DNA of 64,000 nt from Dactylellina haptotyla (lineage: Eukaryota; Ascomycota; Orbiliomycetes; Orbiliales; Orbiliaceae): positions 2,480,001 through 2,544,000 of the forward strand of contig CM062381.1 of NCBI GenBank assembly GCA_031310005.1, given 5' to 3'. The notes beneath the pieces were generated by a model. The model was not told where the DNA came from. It did not search any database and was given only the letters and a program-made list of their open reading frames with translations. Made by a program: the position numbers and the translations under genes. This document shows, piece by piece, positions 47,238 through 58,726 of the stretch (positions within the stretch are counted from its first letter, which is position 1; each line of letters begins with the position of its first letter).

Positions 47238-49074
47238 TTTGGGGGCGAGTGGTTTGGTTGGTTTTAGAAGGACTGATGGGACGAATGTAGGATTGTTTGA
47301 GGAGACAAACGTGCCGGAGTGATGGTGTCGAGCGACGTGGAGGGAGCGGTGATGGTGATGGTGATGGTGATGACGAGTCCGCGACGGCGATGAGGATGTG
47401 GGTGAAAGAGGGTGGAGGCGAGATGGTTGTGCAGCGGCCAATGTAAGGTCCCGTGAGAGGATGCGAAAACGCGTCGAGCGGGCGTGGATGTTGTTGTTGG
47501 GGCGGTGGTGGATGTGGTGGTGATTGTGACGAGGGAAAGGAGAGAGACTCGAGAGCAAAGCCCGGACCCGAGAAGGCTGCAATCCAGCAACAGGGACGAG
47601 AGCAGGAACAGGAGCAGGAGCAGGAGCAGGAACGGGAACGGGCACGGGCACGGGCACCGAAACCGAGAAGGATCCGAGAACCAGTGGCCGGACGAGACGT
47701 CCGACTGCTGCAGCAGGCTTCACGGTGAAAACTGGCTCGGGTTATCCACGTCGTCGTTTGTTTGGCTCGTTTGCGTTTTCACGAAACAGAACCGAAGGAA
47801 CCTTTTTTGTTTTAATTGCTTCAATTATTATTATTTCCGTGGACGAGGCGGTTAGCCGTTTTCCTTCTTTTTCTTGTTCTTTAATTTTATTGATTTTATT
47901 GATTTTTTCCCTTTCTGCTCTTCTGCCGCGGGTTGGGTTTGACACCACCACAACGAAGGAGGCTAGCTGCAATATAAATATCCTGTTTAGTTGGACAGGG
48001 TAAGGAAATAGAGCAGAATCGAGGGACTGGTGAGAGTTGTTGTGTAGGCGGAAATCGTCCAGGACACGAGGGGGTGGGTTCAACGGGGGGTTAAAGGGTG
48101 AGGAGGGAAAGAATAGAAGATGGTGCAGAGGAAGAGAGGAAGATGAGGAGGAAGAGGGAGAAGAGGGAGAAGAGGGAGGAGGATGAGGAGGAGGGCTGGC
48201 AAATAAAATGGTCAATTTGGCAAAGTCAATTTTTCGCTGACGAAATTCGCGCGAAAATTTTTTGAAGTCAACTTTTTGCTGGGCAAACATACCACAATGA
48301 CCACCACCCCGTCCACATCCACCACTAATACCCCCAGCGTGGCCACCGTATTACGGGCATCTCGTGGGTTAGTGTCGTTTCAGCACGTAGCCTCGCGGAC
48401 GGGTGTATACACTGGGCTGTATCTCGGGGGAGACACGTGTGTATCTACCCGAGATGCTGCCATTTTTGCTATAATATATACCGGGATGCTGCTGTCTTCC
48501 ATCAAAAAGCATCTGCTCGCACGATCACAACGTCTACGTATCGGAGACTGGCTATTTCAATATCGATCGGTGTGTCCATGTTTCGGTCGATGGATAGAAA
48601 ATCCGGGCTCCTGCGGAGAGAGCGGAGGCTAGCCGCTCCCCGGACAGCCCGTCGATGCACCTGCGAGCTCGTTCCCGTGCGATTGATTCTCCCAGGACTG
48701 GTGAACCCTCTGTTTATCCTACGCCGCACATGGTCCGTCCCTCTTGCTTGAGCCCGCGTGAATCGTTGCAACATTGCCTTCGTCGTCCGGATGAGCGCGT
48801 AAATTGAATCAACGTTGCAACGTGCATGTGTTGAGCCGCCGTGCAAGTGTGTTGCGTGTGTTGCGTGTGTTGCGGCGGTGTTTGTCGCTGCGGTTGTCAC
48901 GAAAATTGCCGGCCGCTCCTCCTCCGAACGACTTCACCCAAAGGCAGAACAGCATCACCGCCCCGGAAGAAAAAACCCAACCGCCCTCTTCTATATACAC
49001 CCCTCCCCCACTGCTTCCCCATCCCCCTCTCTCCCTCCCTCTTCTTCGTCTCCCTAGTGCAGTCAATTGACGTC
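47238..49074. promoter_or_regulatory. Divergent top1 / atp3 promoter region
   Basis: 1.84 kb between two divergent housekeeping genes. It is rich in short tandem repeats: GGTGAT (47348-47372), GGAGCA/GGGCAC hexamers (47600-47660), GAGGAA (48130-48190) and GTGTTGC (48847-48873). Frames through the repeats give periodic peptides and are not genes. Confidence 0.5.
47600..47660. repeat. GGAGCA / GGGCAC hexamer repeats
   Basis: Purine-rich hexanucleotide repeats about 370 bp upstream of the top1 start. They drift from GGAGCA to GGAACG to GGCACG along the array. Confidence 0.7.
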
Positions 49075-50282
49075 ATGCTTGCCAACGCCGCCCGTCCCGC
49101 CCTACGAAGGGCGTCCATTGCCTTCGTTACACGGTAGCCAATGCCCTCTCCCTTCCTCGTCTGCCATCTCGGTATCGAAATTATTGACTGACCTCCTCTT
49201 GTCGTCCCGACACCCTAGGCCCGTCGCCGCTTCTCTGCCTCCTGCCGCCGGCTATGCAACCCTTAGAGAAATCGAGGGCCGCTTGAAGTCCATCCGAAAC
49301 ATCGAGAAGATCACCAACACCATGAAGGTCGTCGCCTCCACCAAACTCAACCGCGCCATGCGTGCCATGAACGAGTCCAAGGCCTTCGGTGAAACCTCCA
49401 ACAAGGTCTACGAAGAAGCCGAAACTAAGGTCCCCCAGGAGGCCAAGACTCTCATCGTCGTTGCCTCTTCCGACAAAGGTCTTTGCGGTGGCATCCACTC
49501 CGCTCTCTCCAAGGCCACGAGAAAGAAACTCCTCGATAATCCCAATGCCGACTTGGTCATTCTCGGAGAGAAGTGCAAGGCTCAATTGCAGAGAGAGAAG
49601 TCTCAGAATATCGTTCTCAGCTTTGGAAACGTCGGCAAGGACATTCCAACCTTTACCGAGGCTCAGACTGTCGCAGATCAGATCTTCCAGCTCCCCAAGC
49701 AATACGACAACATTGAGGTCCTCTTCAACACTTATCTCTCCCCTGTCAGCTACGACCAGAAGACCATCCAAACCTACTCTGTTGATTCCTTCTCAGAATC
49801 TGGTAAGCCTGGATCTGTCACTTTATTGTCACAGCGTCTTTACGCAACTACTAACGGCACATTGTAGCCAACTTCTCCGCCTTCGAAATCGATGACGAGG
49901 AACTACCTAACCTCCGCGAATTTGCATTGGCTAACGCCATCTACTGGGTAGGTTACCCTTGGTTATGAGCACATAGTTCTTGGTTTTTATGATATCTCTA
50001 ACTCGACTTGCACGTAGGCATTGGCTGAAGGACATGCTTGTGAGCAATCTGCCCGCCGAAATGCTATGGACAATGCTTCCAAGAACGCGGGAGAGATGAT
50101 CCAGAAGTTCCAGATTCTGTTCAATCGTACCAGACAGGCCGTCATCACTGGAGAGTTGGTTGAAATTATTACTGGTAAGCCAATCGCGAATCCAAGATTC
50201 TCTTACCCTTTCATCCAAGGCAGCAACACTGACTATTTCCCCCCGTTCGCCTACAGGTGCCGCCGCCTCCGAGGAATCGTAG
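49075..50282 (+). CDS. atp3: F1 ATP synthase gamma subunit, mitochondrial (Atp3)
   Basis: The rotating central-shaft subunit of mitochondrial F1Fo ATP synthase. Exons are 49075..49133, 49219..49802, 49868..49947, 50018..50174 and 50257..50282 (301 aa). The N-terminus is an Arg/Ala presequence ([20 protein letters not shown]), cleaved before or near [14 protein letters not shown]. Conserved blocks: [29 protein letters not shown], and the C-terminal helix [34 protein letters not shown]. The last exon codes only the end AAASEES. All introns follow GT..AG and the final residues match the family length. Confidence 0.97.
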
Positions 50283-51870
50283 ATGTAATAGTTAGTTACC
50301 TTGGTTTTGCGCATTTTGCGATTTTTTGTATCTTTTAATTGTACATACCTCGAGGTGAGGAGCGAAAAGCAAAAACAGAAAACATTTAGATAGCCGTGTC
50401 CAAGGCAAAATAAATCTATAAACGAGTCCTATAATTTCTGCAGGCTACCTCTTGACTGTAAGCAAGAGCAATCATTTATCTGAAAGTGACAGATAACGAT
50501 ATGGTCAATGCATTGGGTAATGTGTTCCGCATTCCCGCAAGACGCCCTTCCGCCGCGAGGCTATGGTGTCGTTTTAGACTCATCAAGCTGCGTCTTTCAA
50601 TCCTCTAGAAGGGATTTCAACCTAAGTGTACCCGAAACGGCACGGAAAACTCCGCCGTTCGAACATGCTCTGCGTTTCTGTGCTACCTGAACAACTCGTG
50701 TGTACAGCCGGGTCTGCATTTTATATCTTTGCCGCGAATGCGCCAGTCGCTGCTGCCTCAATGCACCTGCTGAACATCACGAGTTTCAACTGGACTTGGG
50801 CCGGATCTGCTGTGGCATCATGCAGCCATCTCAGGAAAAACTTGCCTTGTAGGAGAAACAGGTTATCAAGCCACAACAGGCACACGGCCAACTGAAAGCC
50901 AGCTGCGGTTATTCCTTTGGTGTCCCCATCCGTTCAGCATCCAAGCGACATGACAGACTGCGTCCGACCCAATTTCCCAGTTTGAGTTCTGGATGTGGTA
51001 CCGGACAGTTGGGCAGCCTTAGTTGAACTATTATGATGCCTGGGTGGATAACGACCAATCAGAGCGAGTACCATATGTGAAGCGACCGCCGGATCGACCT
51101 TACCTTCAAGGCTTTTTGGCGGCCAGACCAGCGCAATTTACAACAATGTTGGAGGCCTTGAGGGGAGACTCCCAAAACAACCCCGGAAAATCGACTTTTC
51201 TGCGATCTGGACTGCACCCTCGAGTTTGGAGGACACACCGCACTAGCCGCCCTTGCTTCCCCAACTTTCTCCTCCCAATTACCCTGTGTGCAAGAGCAAT
51301 AACGGGGTCGCAATACGGGGGGGGTGCCAAGGACGATACTGATCTTCATTGTCTCCTCTGTTTTGGACGACTCGCCAATTGATATCAATCTATCTCGTAA
51401 TAATCCACATTTTTCGGCATGAACTGGCTGCTGAACGTGTACTTGGAGGCTATATGATAAGCCCTCTAATGCAAGCCACTTACAACCGACAAATATGATA
51501 TCCTGCTTGGGTATCTGCTTTCCACACACAGGAGATCAGATGGCCATTGCCTTTCGCTTTTCCTGTCTGTGCTTGTATTTTTTGCTTCGAGACAAGCTAA
51601 AATCGAGCCAACCAACAACTGGCACCCGCATTCCGCAGATTTTCTTTGTTTCTGGCACACCGAGTGCGCTCTAGCTTTGCTCATCAGGAGAACACTCCCA
51701 CTTATAATTATTTTATTTTATTTTATACTTTTGAAGGGTATTTCTTGTCCTTCTTAATCCTCTACCAAAAACAAAAACCAGATGTTGGCATGCAGTCGAT
51801 ACCCATACATATCTATCTCCCTCAGAAACAATAACAAATAAGCTTCATCGCCTTCGCGATAGTTTGAGGG
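50283..51870. other. Intergenic region atp3 - pepsin-like protein
   Basis: 1.6 kb with no frame resembling a known protein. It holds the atp3 3' UTR and the promoter of the next gene, with TTTTA repeats at 51711-51727. Confidence 0.4.
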
Positions 51871-53400
51871 ATGATTCTGGATCTTATACACCACAACAAC
51901 CTGGCAGTGATAGCAGTAACACTAGTTGTCGCCATCCCCATAGCTTGTGCGACACCCCGTCCCCTGACAAAACCAAGCGAAGCAACCTCAACCCCAGTTT
52001 GTTTGAACCTCCAGAACTGCACCAATGTCAACGCATGGGGCCTCCAGGTGACAGTCTCGGGTCAGGATCTATGCCTCGTCCCTTCGACCGTCATCAATGC
52101 AACCTACGTCATCGGGACGAAGATATGCGGTGACCAAAATGCAAACTCGACGTGTCAGGCCGCCCACGGCGGACTCTTCGATGTCAACGCGGCATCGGGA
52201 TTTACAAACCGAAGTACGGGATCTTCTGGCGAGGAGGGTTTCTGGAATTCCTTAAATGGTGCCGTGACTACATTTGGTGACACACAGTTCTCTCTCGCTG
52301 GGTTCACACAGCTCAAGCCTTACGAGATTGGTGTTGTTACGAATGGGACTAGCTTCAACGTTGGTCAGCTGGGAATAGGTCCTCGTTCCTCGTTCCTGCA
52401 GGCACTCAAAGACCAAGGCTTCATCGATAGGTTGGTCTTCGGCCTCGATGCGGGTAGTCAAAGTCCTTACGACGCCCGGCCTGGAAACATAGTATTAGGA
52501 GGATACGACCAATCACGGGTAGCCGGGAACTTTGTAGAGTTCGACATCAACTACGAAGATACCGAGGAATTTAGACCCTGTCCTTTCAGGGTTGAGATCG
52601 AAAAAGTGGACGTGATATTCGACAAGGACGCGACGTCTACTGCATTTATCGACATGGAGGCCAGGAATCCCTATGCATGCATAGAACCATATGACACGTT
52701 ATTTCGATTCCCATCTGGTAGACTCGCATCACTCGAGAGTATTGGGTTGGGAGCGGGAAGGGTGCCTAACGACTGGCTTCCGGATTTGCAAGTTAACGAA
52801 CCAGGTTGGAGATATAATGCTGGAAGCCCACCGCCGTTCTCTTTAAATGTGGTTCTAAAGTACAAAGACGAAGGCTTTAAAGTCGTCGTCCCGAATCAAG
52901 AGCTAGCGCACCCGCTCCGAGGAATCAATAACAACGGAACCTACGCCATCAATAAGAATTATACGGAGCTCAATGTATTCCAAGGTTCTGCAGTTCGGAA
53001 TACTATTGTTCTCGGAAAAGCATTTTTGTCACAAGTATATATGGCTGTTGATTATGATGCCGGCAAGTTTTATTTGGCCGGTTCGTCGCCCTCATTAGCG
53101 GGCTGCAATCCGATACAGTTCGGAAACACGAATGGTGACGGGAAGGCGAATCATTCTAATAAGATAGCCGGATATGTTGGTCTTGCGGTTGCAGGGGTGA
53201 CGTTACTGATTGTTATCGGGATGCTCGGGTTTGCGATTTGGTTCTGGAAATCGGGAAGGCTCGACCGTTATCGAAGGCGAGGCGTGAACGTTACAGAAAT
53301 CGACCCGGCCCGTGGGACATATGTGCAACAGAATACGAAGAATCTGAGGATTTTGGCGCGACAGGCTTCGTGCAGCGCCACTGGAAGTCCAGAGGGGTAG
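51871..53400 (+). CDS. Membrane-anchored pepsin-like (A1) protein lacking catalytic motifs
   Basis: Single-exon 509-aa type I membrane protein. It has an N-terminal hydrophobic signal/anchor at residues 10-27 (LAVIAVTLVVAIPIACA), a lumenal or extracellular domain with pepsin-like features, a transmembrane helix at about residues 432-459 (GLAVAGVTLLIVIGMLGF) and a short basic cytosolic tail (RYRRRG). Pepsin-fold landmarks are GQLGIGPRSSF, FGLDAG, GNIVLGGYDQS, TIVLGKAFLSQVYMAVDYD and about six NxT/S sequons. The first active-site loop (normally DTGS) reads GQDLCLVPST, and the second region reads AFIDMEARNPY, so neither D[TS]G triad is intact. It is therefore probably a catalytically dead member, a class often seen in fungal genomes. 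Ligand and function are unknown. Confidence 0.78.
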   Translation: MILDLIHHNNLAVIAVTLVVAIPIACATPRPLTKPSEATSTPVCLNLQNCTNVNAWGLQVTVSGQDLCLVPSTVINATYVIGTKICGDQNANSTCQAAHGGLFDVNAASGFTNRSTGSSGEEGFWNSLNGAVTTFGDTQFSLAGFTQLKPYEIGVVTNGTSFNVGQLGIGPRSSFLQALKDQGFIDRLVFGLDAGSQSPYDARPGNIVLGGYDQSRVAGNFVEFDINYEDTEEFRPCPFRVEIEKVDVIFDKDATSTAFIDMEARNPYACIEPYDTLFRFPSGRLASLESIGLGAGRVPNDWLPDLQVNEPGWRYNAGSPPPFSLNVVLKYKDEGFKVVVPNQELAHPLRGINNNGTYAINKNYTELNVFQGSAVRNTIVLGKAFLSQVYMAVDYDAGKFYLAGSSPSLAGCNPIQFGNTNGDGKANHSNKIAGYVGLAVAGVTLLIVIGMLGFAIWFWKSGRLDRYRRRGVNVTEIDPARGTYVQQNTKNLRILARQASCSATGSPEG

Positions 53401-54565
53401 CGAAGGGTATATATCTTTGGGGAGCAGTTACCTTATTCAATTTTATTGTTTTCTTTGAAAATTTTTATATGGGTTGCATATATATATACACATATACATA
53501 TGCATGTCTATGTGAGCATTGGGCTTTGCATGTCTCATTTTGTCATTGGGGTTTCGGCGCCGCGCATAGCGTATTATTTCGTTTTATTTTCCTAGTTTAT
53601 TTTATTTTTTTTTGTTTTTTGATTCGGATTGAATTCCTCCCCCCCAAAAAAGTACCTTGTGCACAGTTTATATTTTTTCGTTTGCATCAAGAATATAAAT
53701 ATTATTTGATCGGGTTGAAGCTAAGCAATATAATAATATCATCATCGCCGATAATCTACGACGAGGCTGATGTCGGGTGCGGCAAAACAGCTGGGCTGTC
53801 AGTGGGTACTTCACTACGAGGTGGCATCATCAAGCGTGGCTGTGCGACAAGACAAGCTTTGGAGCTACGCAAGCAGCCGGCTCAGGATTTTCACAGAAAA
53901 ACATGTCTACATGATCCTCGGGTGCCTGATTGGCCAGGCTAAGGCCAAAGGAGGTACTTGGGTTCGTCAGAAGTACCTACAACGGCGAGGCTTGGACACG
54001 CCATGAACATGTACATACGGCGCGCTCATGTAGAACAGCTGTCCGTGTATGTTAATGGTGGTTGTCTGCATCATGGTTCGCTGGTCTGTCCAGGTCATCC
54101 GCCGCCGCCTTAGAGTAGAGGCCGCCCCTAGAAGCAGTCTAACCTTCTCAAATTTGGATTCCGGTTCGTGATCTCCTGCATTCCCCCTCCTCCCCGCTCT
54201 CCTCCAGCATCTCTCATCTCATCAGCTTCGCCATCAGCTTCACCACTACCTTCATCATCTCTTCTGCCGCTCCGTCGCAGCCTGCCTTTGTCGTTGTCGT
54301 TGTCGTCGCACGCTTCTTGTGGTTCGTTAGGCGCCCAAGCTCAAGCTGACGCCGACGCCGTTACCTTGAATAGCTGCACCAAACCGGTTTCACGTTAACT
54401 CGCTCCCACGCACTCAACTCCTTCCATTCCAAAACCGCACTGCCAATAATAGACAACGCACTCCCGCTCCAACGACACCGACCAACCGACCATTTCCTTC
54501 CCCCTATCCATTCACCATCCATCCGGGCAGAGAACTTGACGAACACGACGAGGTAATCACTCAAG
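53401..54565. promoter_or_regulatory. Intergenic region and myosin-I promoter
   Basis: 1.17 kb containing the 3' UTR of the pepsin-like gene (T-rich, 53420-53720) and the C/T-rich leader of the myosin gene (54150-54560). The frames here are chance. Confidence 0.45.
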
Positions 54566-54659
54566 ATGGTATGCCTCACTTCCCTTCCTCCAACCGGCGG
54601 GGAACGTTTTTTCTCGCTCTCATGGGCGCCAGAGAGCTAACTAGTGTCATCCAATTTAG
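54566..54659 (+). other. Three-base first coding exon (ATG) and first intron of myosin-I
   Basis: ATG at 54566-54568 is followed at once by GTATGC; the intron ends TTTAG at 54659 and the frame resumes [12 protein letters not shown]. The downstream frame has no ATG before the conserved motor, so this tiny exon is the best supply of the start codon. MyoA genes of other filamentous fungi commonly have an early intron like this. Confidence 0.7.
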
Positions 54660-57600
54660 GCCGTCACCAAGCGGGCGGGGCGGAATAAGACGAAAGATGC
54701 GGCGGGGGGCTCAAAGGTGCCCTTCACGAAGGGTGCTGCTGGCGGCTCCGCTGGCGGTCCGGGAAATATTAAGAAAGCTTTCTATGAGGGCTCGAAAAAG
54801 AAGGAAGTCGGTGTCAGCGACTTGACCCTTATCAGCAAAATCTCCAACGAAGCGATCAACGAAAACTTGATGAAGCGATTTGAAGCTGCAGAGATATACG
54901 TGCGTCAACACCCCCCCCTCCAGACAGTCTGGAATATTTACAGGTTATGCTAACAAATGTGTCAAATTAGACTTATATTGGGCATGTGTTAATCTCGGTG
55001 AATCCATTCAGAGACCGTATGTGATACCGTTGAGATATAGCTCGAAATGTCGTCATAGAAGCTAATATACTCCTTAGTGGGCATCTACGTCGACTCCGTC
55101 ATGGAAGCGTACAAAGGGAAGAATCGGTTGGAGATGCCACCGCACGTCTTCGCAATCGCGGAAGCGTCCTATTACAATATGAATGCTTACCGAGACAACC
55201 AATGCATCATTATCAGCGGCGAATCCGGTGCGGGAAAGACAGAAGCTGCGAAGAGAATTATGCAGTACATTGCCAATGTATCCGGAGGACAGCAAAACTC
55301 ACACATCACAGAAATAAAAAATATGGTACTTGCTACGAATCCCCTCCTGGAAGCTTTTGGGTGTGCCAAAACCTTGAGGAACAACAATTCCTCACGGCAT
55401 GGAAAATATTTAGAGATCCAATTTAACGCCCAGGGCGAACCTTGTGGAGCGAACATTACAAACTACCTCCTCGAGAAGGCACGTGTGGTTGGACAGATCA
55501 TGAACGAGAGGAACTTCCACATTTTTTACCAATTCGCAAAGGCTGCTAATCAGGGATATCGAGGTAGGGCTCTGATCCTGAAATTAACGAGATATAGTTA
55601 TTGACTTGGTCGGGTTTTCAGAACTGTTCGGTATTCAAACGCCAGATGCCTACGCCTACACATCGAATAGCAGATGTTTAGATGTGCCTGGAATTGACGA
55701 TCACAAAGAGTTCGCCGAAACACTCCAAGCAATGCAGGTTATTGGTCTCACGCAACAAGAGCAAGATGATATATTTAGATTATTGGCCGCCATCCTATGG
55801 ATTGGAAATGTTCAATTCCGCGAAGACGATTCGGGAAATGCTGAGATAAATGACCCTGGAGTTACAGATTTTGCTGCGTACCTACTACAGGTTGATGGCG
55901 CGGCTCTGCACAAAGCCCTGTCGATCCGTATCGTAGAGACCTCGAGAGGTGGAAGAAGGGGCTCCATCTATGAGTCTCCGCTAAACCCCGTGCAAGCTAC
56001 CGCAGTGAGGGATGCACTTGCAAAAGCGATCTACAATAATTTATTCGAATGGATTGTTGATCGTATCAATGTGTCTATGAGAGCACGTGAGCAGGCGTCT
56101 TATACCATTGGTATTCTTGACATCTATGGCTTTGAAATCTTCGACAAGAATTCCTTCGAGCAACTTTGCATCAACTACGTGAATGAAAAGCTTCAACAGA
56201 TCTTTATTGAGCTCACCCTGAAAACTGAGCAAGAAGAATATGTGCGAGAGCAGATTGAGTGGCAGCCTATCAAATACTTCAACAACAAGATCGTCTGCGA
56301 TTTGATTGAAGAGAAGAGACCACCGGGCGTTTTCGCCGCTCTCAACGACGCTTGCGCCACTGCCCATGCGGATTCCAGCGCAGCGGATGGAACTTTTATT
56401 CAAAGGTTGAATGCTCTTTCCACGAACCCCCATTTCCAACAAAGACAAACACAATTCATCATCAAGCACTATGCGGGAGATGTGACTTACCAAATTGAAC
56501 ACATGACGGACAAGAATAAAGATCAGCTCCTCAGAGATATCTTGGACTTGATTGAAGCAAGTGAGAATCAATTTTTACACACCATATTCCCCAAACAGGT
56601 CACAGGAGACACGAAAGGGCGCCGCCCGCCTACTGCAAGCGATAAAATTAAAGCTTCCGCGAATGATCTCGTCAATACCCTTTCGAAGGCAACTCCATCT
56701 TATATTCGTACGATCAAACCAAATCAGAACAAATCGCCCAAGGAATATGATTCTGCTGCAGTACTGCATCAAATTAAATACCTTGGCCTCCAAGAGAACG
56801 TCCGAATTCGAAGAGCTGGCTTTGCATATCGTCAAACATTTGAGAGATTCGTGGATCGGTTTTACTTGCTCTCGCCAAAGACATCATATGCAGGTGATTA
56901 CATCTGGGCAGGTGACCCACGGTCTGGTAGTGAGCAGATTCTCAGAGACACTAGAATACCAAAAGAAGAGTGGCAAATGGGAACGACCAAAGCTTTTATC
57001 AAAACCCCGGAGACGCTATTCGCCCTGGAAACCATGCGTGATAGATACTGGCATAATATGGCGATCCGTATTCAGAGAGCCTGGAGGAATTATCTGAGAT
57101 ACAGAATAGAATGTGCTATTCGCATCCAGCGATGGTGGCGTAATCTAACTGGCAGCACAGATTTTGTCAAGCTACGAGATTATGGTCACACCGTCCTCGG
57201 TGGAAGAAAACAACGCAGACGATTCAGTATTCTGGGATCAAGGCGCTTTATGGGAGACTACCTTGGCATCGACAACCGGGGAGGCTACGGTGAACATGTC
57301 AGAAACTCCGTACAAATACCACCTAGCGATCGGACATTGTTCTCCTGCAGAGGGGAAATGCTTGTTTCGAAGCTCGGAAGGTCTAGTAAGCCAAATCCAA
57401 GACTGATGGTGCTTACAAACCGAAATTTCTATATTGTTACCCAGACGATCGTCAATAATCAACTTCAGATCATTGCTGAAAGAACCATTCCTCTCGGGAC
57501 CATCAAGTTCATCGGGATGTCAAATCTGCGGGACGATTGGTTCTCTCTCGGTGTAGGAGCACAAGGTCAACCAGATCCACTTCTTTCCTGTGTCTTGAAA

Positions 57601-58726
57601 ACAGAGTTAGTCACTCATATGAAGGGTCTCATGACGGGAATATTTGACCTGAGGATTGGACCAAATATCGAATACAACAAGAAGCCGGGAAAACTCGCCG
57701 TCGTCAAAACCCTACAAGATCCTGCAGTTCCAAGGGATGATTTGTACAAGAGTGGAACCATACATGTTGGACCCGGTGAACCTCCGAACAGCGTTTCGAG
57801 ACCGACTCCGAAGCCGAGAGCGAAACCTGCGAAGGCTATCACATCGGGCGGTCTCCTCAAAAAGAGTGTAAATGGTAAACTTTCCTCTCAAGCACGCGGT
57901 GGAAGAGCTACCCCCCAACCCCAGGCACGCCCGGTGCCGCAACAACTACCGGGAGGTGGAAGTTCGATGATATCGAGTGTCCCTCAGTCGGTCATGCAAC
58001 CAGTTGCGGTTCCCGTTCCCCAGCAAGTATCCATGTTGAATGGAAGTGCCGAACATCAGAGAAAGTCTTCGATAGGCTCATCAGTAGCGTCAGCAAGAGC
58101 TCCTCCTCCTCCTCCGCCCCCACCTGTGGCGGCGCCCTCCCAAGATCCGATGCACGTTGTTTTATATGACTTCGATGGCCAGGGCCAAACTGAGCTTAGT
58201 CTGGCGAAAGGAGAAAGAATCGTGGTAGTCAAGAAGGAAGACAAAGGTACGGGCAATTCTTGCAAAGATTACAAATAAAGATTTTTCACATCAAAATAAG
58301 CAGGCTGACGAATTTATTTCTCTAATTATTATAGGTTGGTGGTTAGCTAGAAAAGCAGATGGTACCGAAGGATGGGCACCCAGTGCATATCTTAAAGAAG
58401 AAGAGGCGCCGAGGCCCGCTCCACCACCACCACCGCCGCCGCCAGTACAAGTAGCGGCGAAAGCTAAACCTCCCCCTCCCCCTCGGCCCTCAAAGACTTC
58501 GGCAGCTGCAGCCGCAGCTGCGAGACGCCCAAGTCCTATGCAAAATGCCAACGAAACAGTGACCCCGCCAACCGGTACGAGAGCATCCAATCTCAGTGTG
58601 CAAAGTCAGCCAGAAGCTGGATCTTCAAATTCGAGTTTGGCGGGAGGACTCGCCGCTGCATTGAAAAAGCGACAACAAGCAAACCGAGGGGCCGATGAGG
58701 ACGACGATTGGTAAATTCGGTTTATG
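54566..58726 (+). CDS. myoA: Class I myosin (MyoA/Myo5-like), C-terminal frame break
   Basis: Actin motor of cortical patches in endocytosis and polarised growth. Exons are 54566..54568 (ATG only), 54660..54899, 54971..55016, 55078..55563, 55622..58246 and 58335..58726. The motor has the P-loop GESGAGKT (residues 144-151), FGNA-type [20 protein letters not shown], and LDIYGFEIF. The TEDS-rule phosphosite is Ser373 (GRRGSIYE). Two IQ motifs follow ([22 protein letters not shown]), then a TH1 lipid-binding domain, a Pro-rich TH2 and an SH3 domain ([35 protein letters not shown]) split by the last intron. The conserved end would be ADEDDDW, the Arp2/3-binding acidic tail, but as written it lies one frame off: the reading frame after KKRQQ passes into another frame and stops at 58726. 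The tail frame stops at 58713. One base appears missing near 58680. Confidence 0.95.

Noticed and set aside
49181-49771. 196-codon minus-strand frame over atp3
   Set aside because: It lies antisense to the conserved gamma subunit with no recognisable domain.
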